Shown here in pieces: positions 1-13,500 of a DNA stretch of 64,000 bases. Numbering within the stretch: the stretch's first letter is position 1; each line of letters opens with the position of its first letter. Source of the DNA: Owenia fusiformis (lineage: Eukaryota; Annelida; Polychaeta; Sabellida; Oweniidae); assembly GCA_903813345.2 (NCBI GenBank), contig CAIIXF020000007.1:687730-751729 (forward strand), in the 5' to 3' direction. The notes under the pieces are model-generated. The model searched no databases. It was given only the letters and a program-made list of their open reading frames with translations, and had not been told where the DNA came from. The position numbers and the translations under genes were made by a program.

Positions 1-100
1 GAACTGAACCCTATATCTGTTTAAAGCCTGATGTTCTACCACTGAGCCATATATAAGGCTACCTGGCTGAAGTAGCAACTTGCTATCCAGGATTGTTCAC
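1..100 (-). mobile_element. tRNA-derived SINE fragment cut by the window edge
   Basis: Read on the minus strand there is an A-box-like TGGCTCAGTGGTAGAAC followed by a B-box-like GGTTCAGTTC running to base 1. Next to the head is a piece (CCTGGATAGCAAGTTGCTACT, minus strand) that recurs in the elements near 48.2 kb and 60.4 kb, marking one SINE family. Confidence 0.5.
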
Positions 101-2060
101 TGGTTTTCATTTTAGTATCTGTTATCTCATTCAATTTGTGCATAGAACGAATCAAGAATACAATATTATGGGTAAATTTTCTTTGGCGAACAGCATCTAG
201 ATACATCAGTTTATAAGGGCAGCTTGATGTCTCATTTGAAAATGAGTCTAATTACATTTATTTGTGACCTTGATCTTATAATCTAACTCTACATTGGTGA
301 ATGGGCTATTTTGTGATCAAATATGAAAAGAATTTGCTGCCTGGCACTATAACATGACCAACCTCTATAAGCTAATTAGGCTGAAGTTCAGGACTTTGTG
401 GAATATCATCTTGTGAAAGTGCCACAGGTATTCCTTGAAAGTAAAGTTGAATATTTGTCAAGCTAGCTTAACATCCTATATATAATGATATTAATTCTGT
501 GATGACTTGTATGTTAAGCGTAACATTGAAATACTATTTTTTATCTTGGCTGAAAAGACTCTATCACTGCTTTTAAATTCTGATCCATGTATAATGTCAG
601 TGTCTGTTCGCAATGTTTTTAAATGTTCAAAGCTGTATTTCATGGTTAAAAATTTGCCAAAAATACAATATTTTTTCACTGGAAACAAAAATTCCATTTT
701 TCAATTGATTGATGTTCAATATGTATTGCATTAACAATAGGATATTTGATTTTATGAAACCGAGAGTAATATATTAACAAGTTGAAAGGTTGTGAATGTG
801 TTAATATAAACTACTAGTTATATAAAACAAGTGTTATAACAGGCCTGTAGATATTGTCTTTGCTAGGAGTTGTCGCGATGTGTCATAATCCTACATTGAT
901 GCATCAGCAATTTTCAGGAGTAATCATTGATGCACATGACAATGTAATTCGGGAAAAAGTCAGAGAAAAAGTTCATAAACATTTTTAGAAAGCAATTAAG
1001 GAGTTTACAAAAATACTGAATGCAAATACAGTGTATACTAAATTACTGAAAGCAAAAATAAGTTATATTTCTGGTAACGGTGTGCGAAAACAAATGTAAA
1101 AATTTGGAGATCAGACGAGATAGGAAAAGGGTGATTTTTAGCAGATTTAATTCTTTAAAAAACATCAATGTTTTATTTCAGACATCGATGCATCACCAGG
1201 ATCACTTTTGGTGAAATATACATCTGGATGTATCAATTAATTGTGACAACACCAAATAAGGGCATATTCTATATTGTTTTCGTTTCCACTTTGGAAAGTT
1301 CAAGACACGGGGGTGTGGATATCCTGATGATAAGGATAAGATATTATACTAGAAATTAAAAGGCAGGATTTTTTTAGTCATTAAGAAAAGCAAAAATGGA
1401 AAGAGCTGAGTTGGAGGAGTAGCTCAATATTTTATGCTTATTAGCATTCAATTCCATACTTTCTACCAAATATGATGAGATCTAAAAATAATTCAAGCAT
1501 TGTACGATTTTAAGTGATTCATTGCGACATTTACTAAGAAAATACTATCAACATATTATTACACTCTTTATCTGACTTTTTTGATATAACGATTTGGGCT
1601 AAAAAATGCCTTTCATCATACACAAAATTAGTGACTGAAATACATGTACATGTAAATATAATTCAGCATATATTTTGATTGTCCAATTGGATTAAAGAAA
1701 TATCAAAATTACAGGATGACTCAAAAAATGTTACCTTTTTATTTAAGAAGAACTTTCGATCTTAATGACACAAAATGGTTTCATTAAAGCGATAGCTGTT
1801 TATCAGTACTACACAAGTATATCAGTACTACACAAGTTTATCAGTACTACACAAGTATATCAGTACTACACAAGTACATCACTGTCTTATGTTTTAATCA
1901 CTCTACAGTAGATAATTCATAATTCCATCATAATTGAATAAAGTCTAAAATTAGGAAGTAAAATCATGTCACTCTCAGTGGCTCTGTGTATGGAATTCTA
2001 CCTTGCAAATGGTATATTCAAACATGATAGATAATATCTCATATATCGTGAGTTTATAGT
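101..2060. other. No gene recognised; upstream flank or intron of the kinase gene
   Basis: AT-rich, with only short chance reading frames. The acceptor at 2465-2466 implies that a 5' non-coding exon lies somewhere upstream, but none could be located. One short tandem repeat lies at about 1799-1879. Confidence 0.5.
1799..1879. repeat. 20-bp tandem repeat, four copies
   Basis: Unit tatcagtactacacaagta is repeated four times with one or two changes. Confidence 0.85.
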
Positions 2061-2063
2061 CCA

Positions 2064-2402
2064 CCCGTGTAGCTCAGCGGTAGCGCAGGTACCTCTTACG
2101 CAATAGGTCCTTGATTCGATCCCCGGTTCAGGCAAGACTAAATTTGCTTGTTTGTTTGAAGTACTTCAGGGTGTTTGACTGAGTGGTCTGCAACTCGTAC
2201 AAAAGGCTGTGGTGTGTACTTATATGCCTATGTATAAGTGCACATAAAAGAACACAGGGCTCCTTCAAGGAGGGGTTTCTGGGTCTATCTTCCATGTTAA
2301 TTACGTAAATGACGACTGTATATATACGGGACATACCCAAGAGGTATTGCTCACCTTCATTGGTGGTAAACAAAATACAAAATACAATACAATACAAAAA
2401 AC
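2064..2402 (+). mobile_element. tRNA-derived SINE, near full length
   Basis: The tRNA-like head starts cccgtgtagctcagcggtag (A box), with B box gattcgatcc about 50 bases later. About 240 bases of tRNA-unrelated body follow, ending in an A-rich (acaat)n-type tail at 2376-2402. The head is not a good cloverleaf and runs straight into the body, so this is a SINE and not a tRNA gene. It sits just upstream of the first coding exon. Confidence 0.7.
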
Positions 2403-2466
2403 GACAGATACTTTCAATATTAGAACGTTAAAATTACATTAAAATTGTTTGTTTATTTATTTTCAG

Positions 2467-5400
2467 CTCAAAAATATCATTCTGAAGCATAAAAACAAGA
2501 AGAAACCATGGGGCAATGACGCTAGATAATGTCCTCTGATGAGGAGCCAAAAGGTGGCGCCACACTCACACCACGGAGCATTAGATCCAGGAGAAAAGAT
2601 GCTGTGAGTAGTAGAGCAACAGAGCCGTCATATGACAGTGACGGCTCCAGCATAGAGAGTGTGTATGATGAACGCTACCAGGGAAAAGAGGTGGTGTATG
2701 TTAAAGATGAGGCTACAACGCTGGCTGATGTCGGAGGTCGTCTTCCGAGCCAATCAGATGAAGGCACAACACCTAGTAGGCTCTTGCTGGTCTCCAGTAA
2801 GATAAAAAACATTGGAACTATACAGAATGCTATTGTCTCAGGGGTTTGTTTCATGAGTTACAAATATGAAAGTTCTAATCTGGAGTCTATAATGGGTAAG
2901 TAAAACATGAACTAATTGTGGGATTCTTGGATGGTTATGGCAAGTGATTTTCTAACCAATTACATAAATGTGACATTTTTTCATTAAAATAACATGTTTT
3001 ACCTGTTTATCAAATATCCTCAGTAAGCTCTCCAGAATAATAAAAAATATCAATGCCTGATATGATTTGAATCATATCTTTATTGGGCACTAAGTGAAAT
3101 GAACAAAAAAAGTCATATTCATCTTAGGCTACATAGAAAGAAAGCCTACGGTATATGGAGATATTTTATGGAATATTCATGATTAAATCATGTTTTTTAG
3201 TTTATTTTGACAGAAAATGTCATGTGTTTATTCATTAGCAATTTACTGTTTTGTTTAAATTCACATTTTAGTTCTTCATCTCGGCAGTAATTAGTTCTAG
3301 CATAGGTTGGCATGGTACTAAATATGGAGGTTTAACGAAAGATGAAAAAATTTCATCCTCTCATTTTTCCACTAAGACAAAATAAAACAAACAGAATTTA
3401 ATGACTAGTTTAATGATTTCTTGCTATTTCAAGGTAATTAATTAATGATTATTGTTGAGTCGACACTCATACTCAGTCATCACTCATACTTAACCATAGC
3501 TAAAACATTTACCTGTGAAGATTCTCTCTTATCTTGCCTCAAATCACAGTTATACTTCATCGTTAAGATTCAAATAGACAACTAAGTTCTTTCTTATAAT
3601 ATCTTTGATGTTACAACCTAAGATTGAAACTATGCAATTATTTTTCTCAATTTTGCATAAAATATGACAACCTTTGTTTTACCTATAGGCTTATTTATAC
3701 AATGCTAGACCAAATTGTGGACATACGGTTTATTCAATAAATCACTAATGCCTATATACTCTAAGAGCGAGGAGGAAAATTCTTAATAAATGGAGTATAG
3801 TTGGTTTGGCAGCATTTTCAGTTAGGGGGAAGTCTTGGATGAAAATTCTACCTAGGTGATAGCTTCACAGAGTGGTACATAATTCTTTTTTTCAGGGATT
3901 AGCCCCCCACCCCCCAAAATAACCCCACCCCGGTAAAATAATTTTTTCATTCTCAATAACTTTAGATATCTTGATGTTTGTAAGTTACATACATAGACAT
4001 TATATATATGAATCATTTGAAAAATAAATAATGCCAATCACTCCTACAGAATTTGAATAATAGTACAAAGTGTGTACCCCAGGGGGCAAATTCGTGACCC
4101 ATTTTCTCACTATTTAGAGCCTCACTTTTCAATCAGACACTGGAAGACATTGGAAAAATTCACCTGAAGTGCCCAGTAGCAGACCTATAAGCCCTGAAAG
4201 GTTCAAATTAATTGAATCAGTATGAGCCAAAAAAAAATTGTTGATTTTTTGAAAAATTTGACATTTTTGAGAGGCGTGATTTTGTGTATGACTATAGCTG
4301 AGGCCTATGGTTTCTAGATCTATCCCTCTTTGATAATAAATATGGTTTTGAAGTATGGAACTAAGATGTAAAAAATAATCAAAATAGGTTTTAAGGAAGT
4401 TAAAAGTTTTAAACAAGTTCAAAATTCGAAGAATTGTACAATATCAGGTCTGAATTTACGAATTTTAGGTAAGACCTTAGATGAGCCTTAGATTTTTCAC
4501 ATCTGTCCCCTTTTGATGGTTTTTATGGTTTTGTAGTATGGAACTAAGATGTACAAAATAATTTAGATGGATTTGAAGGTTTAAGGATTTTAATCGAGTC
4601 CAAAATTTGAAGAATTGTACAATATCAGGTCTGAATTTATGAATTTCTGGTATGACCTTGGACGAGCCTTACGTTTTTTACATCCTTCCCTCTTTGATGA
4701 TATTCATGGTTTTATAGTGTGGAACTAAGATGTAAATATAATGTAAATGAATTTTAAGAAGGTTTAAGGATCTTAATGAGTTCAAAATTTGAAGAATTGT
4801 ACAATATCAGGTCTGAATTTACGAATTTCAGGTAAGACCTGGGATGGGCCTTATATTTTTACATCTGTCACTCTTTGATGATATGTATTGTTTTGTAGTG
4901 TGGATCTAAGATGCAAAAATGATTAAGATGGTTTTGAAGAGTGTTTAAGGATTTTAATGAGTCCAAAATTTGAAGAATTGTATAATATCAGATCTGTATT
5001 TTTGAATTTCACGTATGATTGTGGATGACCCTTTTGTTTTTTACATCTATATTTTACATCTATATCCCCCTTTGATGATATTCCTGGTTTTATGGTATGG
5101 AACTAAGATGTAAAATATAATTTAGATGAATTTTTAGAAGGTTTTAGGATTCCAACAAGGTTTGAAGAATTGTACAATATCAGGTCTGAATTTGCAAATT
5201 GTTGGTAAGACCTTTGGATGAGCCTTATATTCTCTACATCTGTCCATCTTTGATGATATGTATGGTTTTGTAGTGTGGAACTATGATGTAAAAAAATAAT
5301 TTAGATGCGTTTTAAGAAGGTTTAAGGATTTAAACAATTTGAAGAATTGTACAATATCAAGTCTGCAATTAACAAATTTCAAGTATAACCTTGGTTGGCC

Positions 5401-8400
5401 CATATGTTTTTTAAACCTATTCCCTTTTCATGATATATTTGGTTTAGTAGTGTGGAAATATGTAAAACATATTTTAGATAGGTTTTAAAAAAGCTTAACG
5501 TTTTAAACAAGTTCAAAATCTTGGCGTATTGTACAATATCAGAAATTAACGAATTTAAAGTATAAACTTGCTTGGCCCTTATATTTTTAACATCTATCCC
5601 TTTTTGATGATATATGTATATATTGTTTAGTAGTGTGGAGCTAATATGTAAAACATAATTAAGATGGGTTCTAAAGAAGTTTAAGGATTTCAACAAGTTC
5701 AAATTTTTATGAATTGTACAATATCAGAGCTGATATTAATGAATTTTTGGTATTACCTTGGACGAGCCTTATGTTTTTTTACACCTATCCCTTTTTGATG
5801 GCATATATGGTTTAGTAGTGTTGAACTAAGATATTAAACATAAGTTAGACAGGTTTTAAACAAGTTTAAGGTTTTAAACAAGTTAAAAATATGAAGAATT
5901 GTACAATAACAGGTCTGGAATTTATTAATTTTAGGTATAACTTTGGATGGCCTTATTCGTTTTTTACATCTATCTCTCAATGATTATTATATAATATATG
6001 GTTGGAAATATATAGTAGTGTGGAACTAAGAGGTAAAACATAATTTAGATGGGTTTTGAGAAGGTTTAAGGTTTTAAAGCTGTTCAAAACTTGACAAATT
6101 GTACAATATCATATCTGACATTAACAAATTTCAGGTATATATCTCTCTATGATGATATATATGGTTTAGTAATATGGAACTAAGATGTAAAACATAAATT
6201 TAGATCGATCGGTTTTAAGGAAGTTAAAAGGCAGAATCAGATCTATAGGGGTGATAAAATTACAAGCAACATGTCCAATTCACTACCAATCTATTCCTTA
6301 CAATCTAAAATACAATATCTTGAAAAAGATTCATGATGTGTTAAAAACTGATGAAGTTATAATGGATTCAAAGTGCAAAAATGGGGGAAAAGTGTTTAAA
6401 TACTCCCAAAATAATAAGAATGGTAACCATTCTTATGGAAAAATAATACATTATTGTAGAAATCTTTAGTTTTCCTACACTAAAGTGTGCACTTTGGGGA
6501 TTTTTAGCAAATAGACATGAAAAGGAATGACATAAGCCAGAAATATTCAAAAATTTAAACAATTTTTTGTTTGGCTGCTTGCTGGATCTGATTCTCTCTT
6601 TAAGGTTTTCAAGAAGTTCAAAACAAAACAAATTGTACAATATTAGGTCTGAAATTCTTAACCTCTTTGATGATTTACATGGTTTTGTAGTGTGGAACTA
6701 AAATATAAAACAAAATTTAGGAATTTGGGGTTTTAAGGAGGTTTATATTTATTACTTATTGCTAAATGATTATCTAGAAATTATCATCATTTTGCATTTT
6801 TTATAGTATTAAAAAACAGGGTAACCATCAATATTTCATAAATTTCATTTTTATTGGGATCAACTTCGGACTATCATAACTTTGCACCTCTACCCCCAAT
6901 CACCTTGATCTTTACACCAAAAGGTGTCAAATATCTGTGGCTCAAGCTAAAAATAATAATGATAGCACAAGAAAAACTTGCAAAAAGTACCATTTAAAAA
7001 ACAGAGGGCTAGGTCAATTTGACCCCCCCCCCCTCCCCTGCAGACATAAGGGTTAAACTTCCTTAAAACCCAAAATTCCTAAATTATGTTTTACATTTTA
7101 GTCCCACACTACAGAACCATGTAAATCATCAAAGAGGTTTAGAATGTAAAGAGCATGAGGATCATTCAAATCTATACCTGAAATTTGTTAATTTCAGACC
7201 TGATATTGTACAATTTGTCAAGTTTTTGAACCTCTTTAGAACCTTAAACTTCCTTAAAACCCATCTAAATTATGATTTACACTTTAGTTCCATACAACAA
7301 AACCATATATGTCATCATAGAGAGATATATGTAAAAAACATAAGGCTCATCTAAGGCTATACCTGAAATTTGTTTATTTCAGGTCTCATATTGTACAATT
7401 TGTCAAGTTTTGAACTTGTTTAAAACCTTAAACCTCCTTAAAACCCATTTTAATTATGTTTTACCTTTTAGTTCCACACTGCTAAACCATATATATCATC
7501 AAAAAGGGATGTTAAAAACATAAGGGCCAACAAAGGTTATACTTGAAATCTGTTAATTTCAGATCTGATATTGTACAATTCACCAAGATTTTGAACTTGT
7601 TTAAAACATTTAGTTTTTTTAAAACCCATCCAAATTATGTTATACATATTATTTCAACACTACTAAACCAAATATATCATGAAAAGGGATAGGTGTAAAA
7701 AAAACAAGAGAACCAACCAAGGTTATACTTGAAATGTGTTAATTGCAGACCTAATATTGTACAATTTTTCAAATTTTGAACTTGTGAAAATCCTAAAACC
7801 TTCTTAAAATCCATCTTAATTGTTTTTTACATCCTAGTTCCACACTACAAAACAATACATATCATCAAAGAGGGACTGATGTAAAAAAAATAAGGCTTGC
7901 CCAAGGTCTTACCTGAAATTCATAAATTCAGACCTGATAGAGTACAATTCTTCAAATTTTGACTTGTTAAAATCCTTAAACCTTCTTAAAATCCATCTAA
8001 ATTATATTTTACAGCTTAGTTTGTTACTAAAAAACCATAAATATCATCAAAGAGGGACAGATATAAAAAACATAAGGGTCATCCAAGGTCATACCTGAAA
8101 TTCGTAAATTCAGACCTGATATTGTACAATTCTTCAAATTTTGGACTTATTTAAAACTTTAAACTTCCTTAAAACCCATTTTAATTATTTTTTACATCTT
8201 AGTTCTACACTTTAAAACCATATTTAACATCAAAGAGGGATGGATCTAGAAACTATAAGCGTCAGCTATAGTCATACACAAAATCACCCATCTCGAAAAT
8301 GTCAAAATTTTCAAAAAATCAACAATTTTTTTCTTGGCTCCTACAGATTCAATTAGTTTGAACCTTTCAGGGCTCATAGGCCTGCTACTAGGCACTTCAC

Positions 8401-10513
8401 ATGAATTTTTCCAATGTCTTCCAGTGTCTAATTGAAAAGTGAGGCTCTAAATAGTAAGAAAATGGGTCACGAATTTGCCCCCTAGGGTACACACTTTGTA
8501 CTATTATTCAAATTCTGTAGGAGTGATTGGCATTATTTATTTTTCAAATGATTCATATATATAATGTCTATGTATGTAACTTACAAACATCAAGATATCT
8601 AAAGTGATCGAGAATGAAAAAATTATTTTACCGGGGTGGGGTGTTTTTGGGGGGTGGGGGGCTAACCCCTGAAAAAAAAGAATTATGTACCACTATGTGA
8701 AGCTATCACCTAGGTAGAATTTTCATCCAAGACTTCCCCCTAACTGAAAATGCTGCCAAACCAACTATACTCCATTTATTAAGAATTTTCCTCCTCGCTC
8801 TTAGAGTAATATGTGTTATATCATCAAGTTCCATTCATGCAAACATCTTTTATATTTACATATGGTTTTTGTCAATACATGTTTTCTATGGTAATATTAT
8901 AAGGTGAGGATCAACTTTGTATCACCGGCACTAAATCTTGTCTCAATATTTACGTTCATCACAATTACATGAGTTATCTTGGTAATTAGATCACAAATGA
9001 TATCAGATGAAAGAATTTGATTTGGACATTCTGAAGTTCATCAATTAGGAGACAGTTTGGGTGGTGTTTATAATACAGTTTTTACTCATGTAAGATATAA
9101 TATAGTTTAAGTGAGTAAAACATATTTTTACATTAAAAATTATGAATAAAGGGTTATATATAATATAAACCTAAAATATATTTTCAATACAGAAGAATCA
9201 GTCATATCATTGGAGAACATTCAGAGTAATGAATTGACTTTACAAAATATTATATGTTAATATGTTTCTTCTTATTATAAACAGGTACCATTACATATCA
9301 CAATGATATCAAAATTGAATCTCGAAATGTCTTCATAAATACACAATTTATTTATTTTCAGCAACATTGAGACAAGCTTTGAATGGTCAGAAAGTTGTGT
9401 CAGTGGCCCTTATTTTACATGGTAGTGGCACTTCTATCAACATATGTGGCAAAGATGAGAAAGTAAGTTCACAAGTACTTGTGTACCTTGTTCTTGGATG
9501 ATGGTCACGTCCCAGGTCACGTATATCCCAGAATGCATTTTGTCAAAATTGTTTTTACTTGCCTTTAAATTAGATGACTATATTTATGTGTGGAATTTTC
9601 TCTATATTAATTTTGCACTTTATTTTACATGTGATCCATTTCCTTCCTGATAGACCGCATGCACAGGATGGGAATGTGACTGTCTAATTTTGGAAGGAAC
9701 TGGAGCAAGACATTTTACAAGATACATCAACAATTTTGTATAACTTATTTTTGAACTTAAATTATTTTTCAACTTGAAAGCTGCGTAATTGTGGACAAAA
9801 TAAACCACTCTTTGCAATGTTAAAATCAAATATTCTTTTGCAGTAAATTTTTTGGAAGAAAGTTCTCATTGAAAACAACTTTAAACACAAAGTCATATAC
9901 ACTTTGAAATATCTATGATTACATTTACCAAATTAACATGAAAGCTTTTAAAAGTATTGAACTCAGGACACGTTGATATGAAACATAATTATATTTCAGA
10001 TCCTGACCAAGGACAATACAAATGACACCAATATTCGAGAGTTCTTCAAATGGCTTGTTGAAGTCTGTATAGATAAATCAAATGAGAATGCCCGCATTGA
10101 TTTCCTTGCTTGTCAGGCTGGCCAGGGTACAGAGGGCACTGTCATGGCTAGGGAGCTGGAAACCTATTTAGGGGTATGTTTCTTTTCATTTAAATCCACG
10201 ATCTTAGTAAATCATTCTGAAAGAGCACAACAAATCAGTTTGTCAGGAAGGAATCTGGGAAAACCAATAAACGAATACCAAAAACCAAATATTACCTCAC
10301 GTTAGTAAACTGGTAATTACACTTAAAATATTTTTTAAAAATTCAGTGAGAACCATTTTCATTTAAACATATCAGTTTAAGATAGATGTAGTAATACTAA
10401 ACATTTTGTTTTCCTGACCTAATGAAATTATTCTTGTAGGTTCCAGTTGGTATCTGTAAGGACATTTGTGGCACTGAATTGCATATAGGAGAGGAAATGG
10501 AAGGTAGACCAAA
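2467..10513 (+). CDS. Exons 1-4 of the NEK9-like gene: N-terminal caspase-fold, DUF4347-like domain
   Basis: Residues 1-80 are Ser/Asp/Glu-rich and probably disordered. From about residue 84 the order is: a hydrophobic strand (RLLLVSS), a segment ending [16 protein letters not shown], strand [10 protein letters not shown], an acidic helix region, strand [14 protein letters not shown], then ETYLGVPVGI. This order matches DUF4347 (clan CD, caspase-like), where a strand ends in His-Gly and the next core strand ends in a Gly- or Ala-Cys before a small-residue turn. The candidate dyad is His142 and Cys194. Vertebrate NEK9 has no such region; its kinase begins near residue 50. The assignment rests on motif order recognised by eye. 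Whether the dyad is active, and on what substrate, cannot be told from the sequence. Exon phases (1, 0, 0, 2) join cleanly to the kinase exons. Confidence 0.65.
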
Positions 10514-13500
10514 GTAAGTAGTGTTTATACCTGTCATCTGGCATGTATTTTCATATCCTAATAATAATAAGAATTAAACAAGCCTTTTGACCTTTTTGAC
10601 AATCTTCTTTCATTTTTAACTGATCCTTAGTATTTTAAGATTACCTATCAAGTCAAAGGTTTAAAAAGATATTGCAAAGCAATAATTAAATATACATACA
10701 CTTACCCTGTCCATATCATGTTCCCCAGCCTTCCTTGTGAATTAATTTTTGTATCAATGAGCCTTTTCCAGTTAATGAGCTTTAAATGTTGGTAACAGTC
10801 TTCCCCACTCTGAATAATGTTCAGCCTCTCATTATATTGAATATTTTTAAAATTGACTGATAATTGGGTGCAAAGTTTAGGTGAATAGGTAGCGATACAC
10901 TGAATTGGCTTAATAACTCGAAAGGCTTCTCATTGATGTTTCTTTTTTGTTTTATGTTCTTATTTGATTGCCTGGGCTTGTTTAGTTTAGAAAAGGGCAC
11001 ACATTTTTTTTAAAAAACTAACCATTCAATATCAAATCACTTATCAATTCATAGAGGCAATCGCATGAACAGGTTAACTATCATCAATTTGTGCTTGATC
11101 CTTAAAAAACAATTTGCCTAAATTTATATGGGATCAGCAAGCATATACCTGAAAACATTCTCAAAAGAATAGCTTTTTCATGTATTTGTTTCATGTATAT
11201 TTCATGTTTCAAGCAAATCAAGGTCAGTGTTATTGTCCGCCTTTGTGTATTTTTAACCATTATCACATAATTATTTGTTGTATAACTCAAGTAAAACCTG
11301 TCTAATCCGAACACCTTTGGGACCAGCCAAAAGTATTTCGATTGGCAGGTGTTCACATTTCAAGTCTTTTTTAATATGGACATTTATGACAGATTTTAAA
11401 GATGAGACACAAAAGTGTTCACTTTGGGAGTTGTTCTGATTAGAGAGGTGTTTCGATATACAGGTTTTACTGTAAATTACTGTCAATTTGTGTCATAACA
11501 TTGATTCAAAGCAACACCATGAACCATCATTTTGTAGCAGTACTCCACGCAGCTATACCAGCTATATATAAGTGAACAATGTTGCAGGAAGTAATATCTT
11601 TAAATAATATATGATATCTAAGTGATTTAGAGTTAAGGAACCAATGGACATCTGAACAAGACACAAAGAAGAATGGAAAATTACTCAATATAGGAATCAT
11701 AACTGACACAAATGTTTGCATGTCACATCATGCTTTTTCAAATGTGCCTCTAAATTCAAGGAGTGGTAAAAAACAAAAACAAGGATCATCTTTTTCAAAT
11801 ATTGATGCAGATATTATTATATAATATTACGTTCAAGATGCAATTTCTAAGTAAAGGCTTCAGCAAAAAAAGTCAAAAGAGCAATAGGTAAATACAAAAT
11901 ATGAAGAAATACATCATGCAACATTGATTCAAGTTGATGTTAATATTTAGTTCTGCAATAAAAATACACATCATATGTAAATCATATGTTAATCAGCACT
12001 ATTGTATGAGAGCCATTTCAGTTAAAGACTCATACTTCATTTTCTCATAATTTGGATTAATGTTTGGAATAAGTTTCAAGTTATTCGTTTTTTTTTGCAT
12101 GAATGTATCAAATATTCCTATCATATTTAGTGCACTGTCTACTGTTTATTGTGATTTATACATGGTTAATGGGCAGCATTTTCATAAGGAAAGGGTGAGA
12201 TTGAGGGTGGGTGCGAATGGACTCATGGAACAGAGTTATACAAGAAATGTTTCTTTTACTTTCAGCTTTGCTGGGGACTTGTACTTCAGACTGGAAAAGT
12301 TGAAGAACTGGACTGGGAATAATCAACAGACTCTAGCTGGCTTTGAGAAGATAAGGACTGTGGGGAAAGGTATGGAAACAAGGTGTTCATTAAATCATTG
12401 AGTCCATGATGATTCGCGTGATGCTCATATATTTAAGATCATTTCAGTACAATATCATATGAAATACTGTCTAGAATTGATCTCGAGAAATCATAAGATA
12501 GTGGACATTTTTCTAATAATTTAGTTTTCAAAATTTTAATTGATATCTTTATTCCAGTAAGTGTAATATTTCATTTGTGCTATGGCTACACCAGTATTCA
12601 TTGAATGGTATCATATATGTTAACGGTACACACTGTACAATGTATATCTACAAGATAGTAAAAATTGCAGGGGCATATGGTGCTGCTGTTTTGTACAAGA
12701 AGAAAGATGATGATTCATTGGTCATCCTCAAGGAGGTTAACATGCATGACTTGAATGCTAGTGAGAGACAGATGGCCCTCAATGAATGGAAGGTCCTAGC
12801 TATGTTAGACCACCCTAATATCATCAGTTACTATGACAGCTTTGAGGAAGATGGAACATTAATGATTGAGATGGAATATGCAGATGGAGGGTTGGTGGCT
12901 TTTATCATTTCACTTATTGTTGACACATTTAAGGAAATGAGAAAGTCATGGAAACACAGATGCCCCAGTTTCTGTCTCATGGGGAATGCCATATTAAGCA
13001 TCGTTAAAATTTAAAGATATTTGGTATCATTAACTTTAAAATGATGTTTAAATGGGGACTGAAATCTGGAGTGCTGCAGAATTCAAGTTTTGTTAGCTAT
13101 TTTGGACCTCAGAATTCAGAAATTATGGCTCCTTTTGCCAGACCTGTACTGTAACATTCAAATTTTTCTAAAAATGTCTGATAATTTTTTTTTTAATCAG
13201 GCTGTGTATAACACAGGTTCAGCAAATAGTATCACATAAACCCGTATTTTATCCCTCCTAGTTAATAACCTCTATTTATTCCAGGACACTGGCCCAGTAT
13301 TTGGTGAGAGATAAACCAATGGAAGAGAAGGAGATTCTTTCAATTTTCCAGCAGATTGTAGCTGCACTGAGACATATACACGAGCACAATATTTTACACA
13401 GGTAATCATAAATCAATGAATAAATCTCACAATAACTTGATTGGACTTTTGAACAATACATACTAAGCCTCCTCTCTCTCAGACATTCGTCTTGCACATT

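Larger units (their letters stand above)
3757..8808. mobile_element. Large foldback DNA element with long inverted arms (intron 1 of the NEK9-like gene)
   Basis: Termini are inverted: tactctaagagcgaggagg at 3757 and its complement ending at 8808. The outer arms (about 3757-4420 and 8150-8808) are near-identical inverted copies, including a C-rich/G-rich run, the block around the stretch complementary to gtgtacccc, and the start of the tandem array. The inner arms are ~180-bp tandem units, about eleven on the left and six on the right. The single-copy centre is about 6750-7054. No transposase frame is visible, so it is non-autonomous or decayed. Short A/T-rich flanks do not allow a secure target-site duplication call. 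Confidence 0.8.

Noticed and set aside
2064-2135. Functional tRNA gene
   Set aside because: A and B boxes are present, but the arms pair poorly and the sequence continues into a SINE body and A-rich tail.
6251-6640. Small overlapping frames in the foldback element
   Set aside because: They lie in a nested MITE-like insert and have no protein-family feature.
12060-12401. Frame starting in intron 4 and reading through exon 5
   Set aside because: The upstream part has no coding character. A good acceptor at 12264-12265 joins exon 4 in phase.
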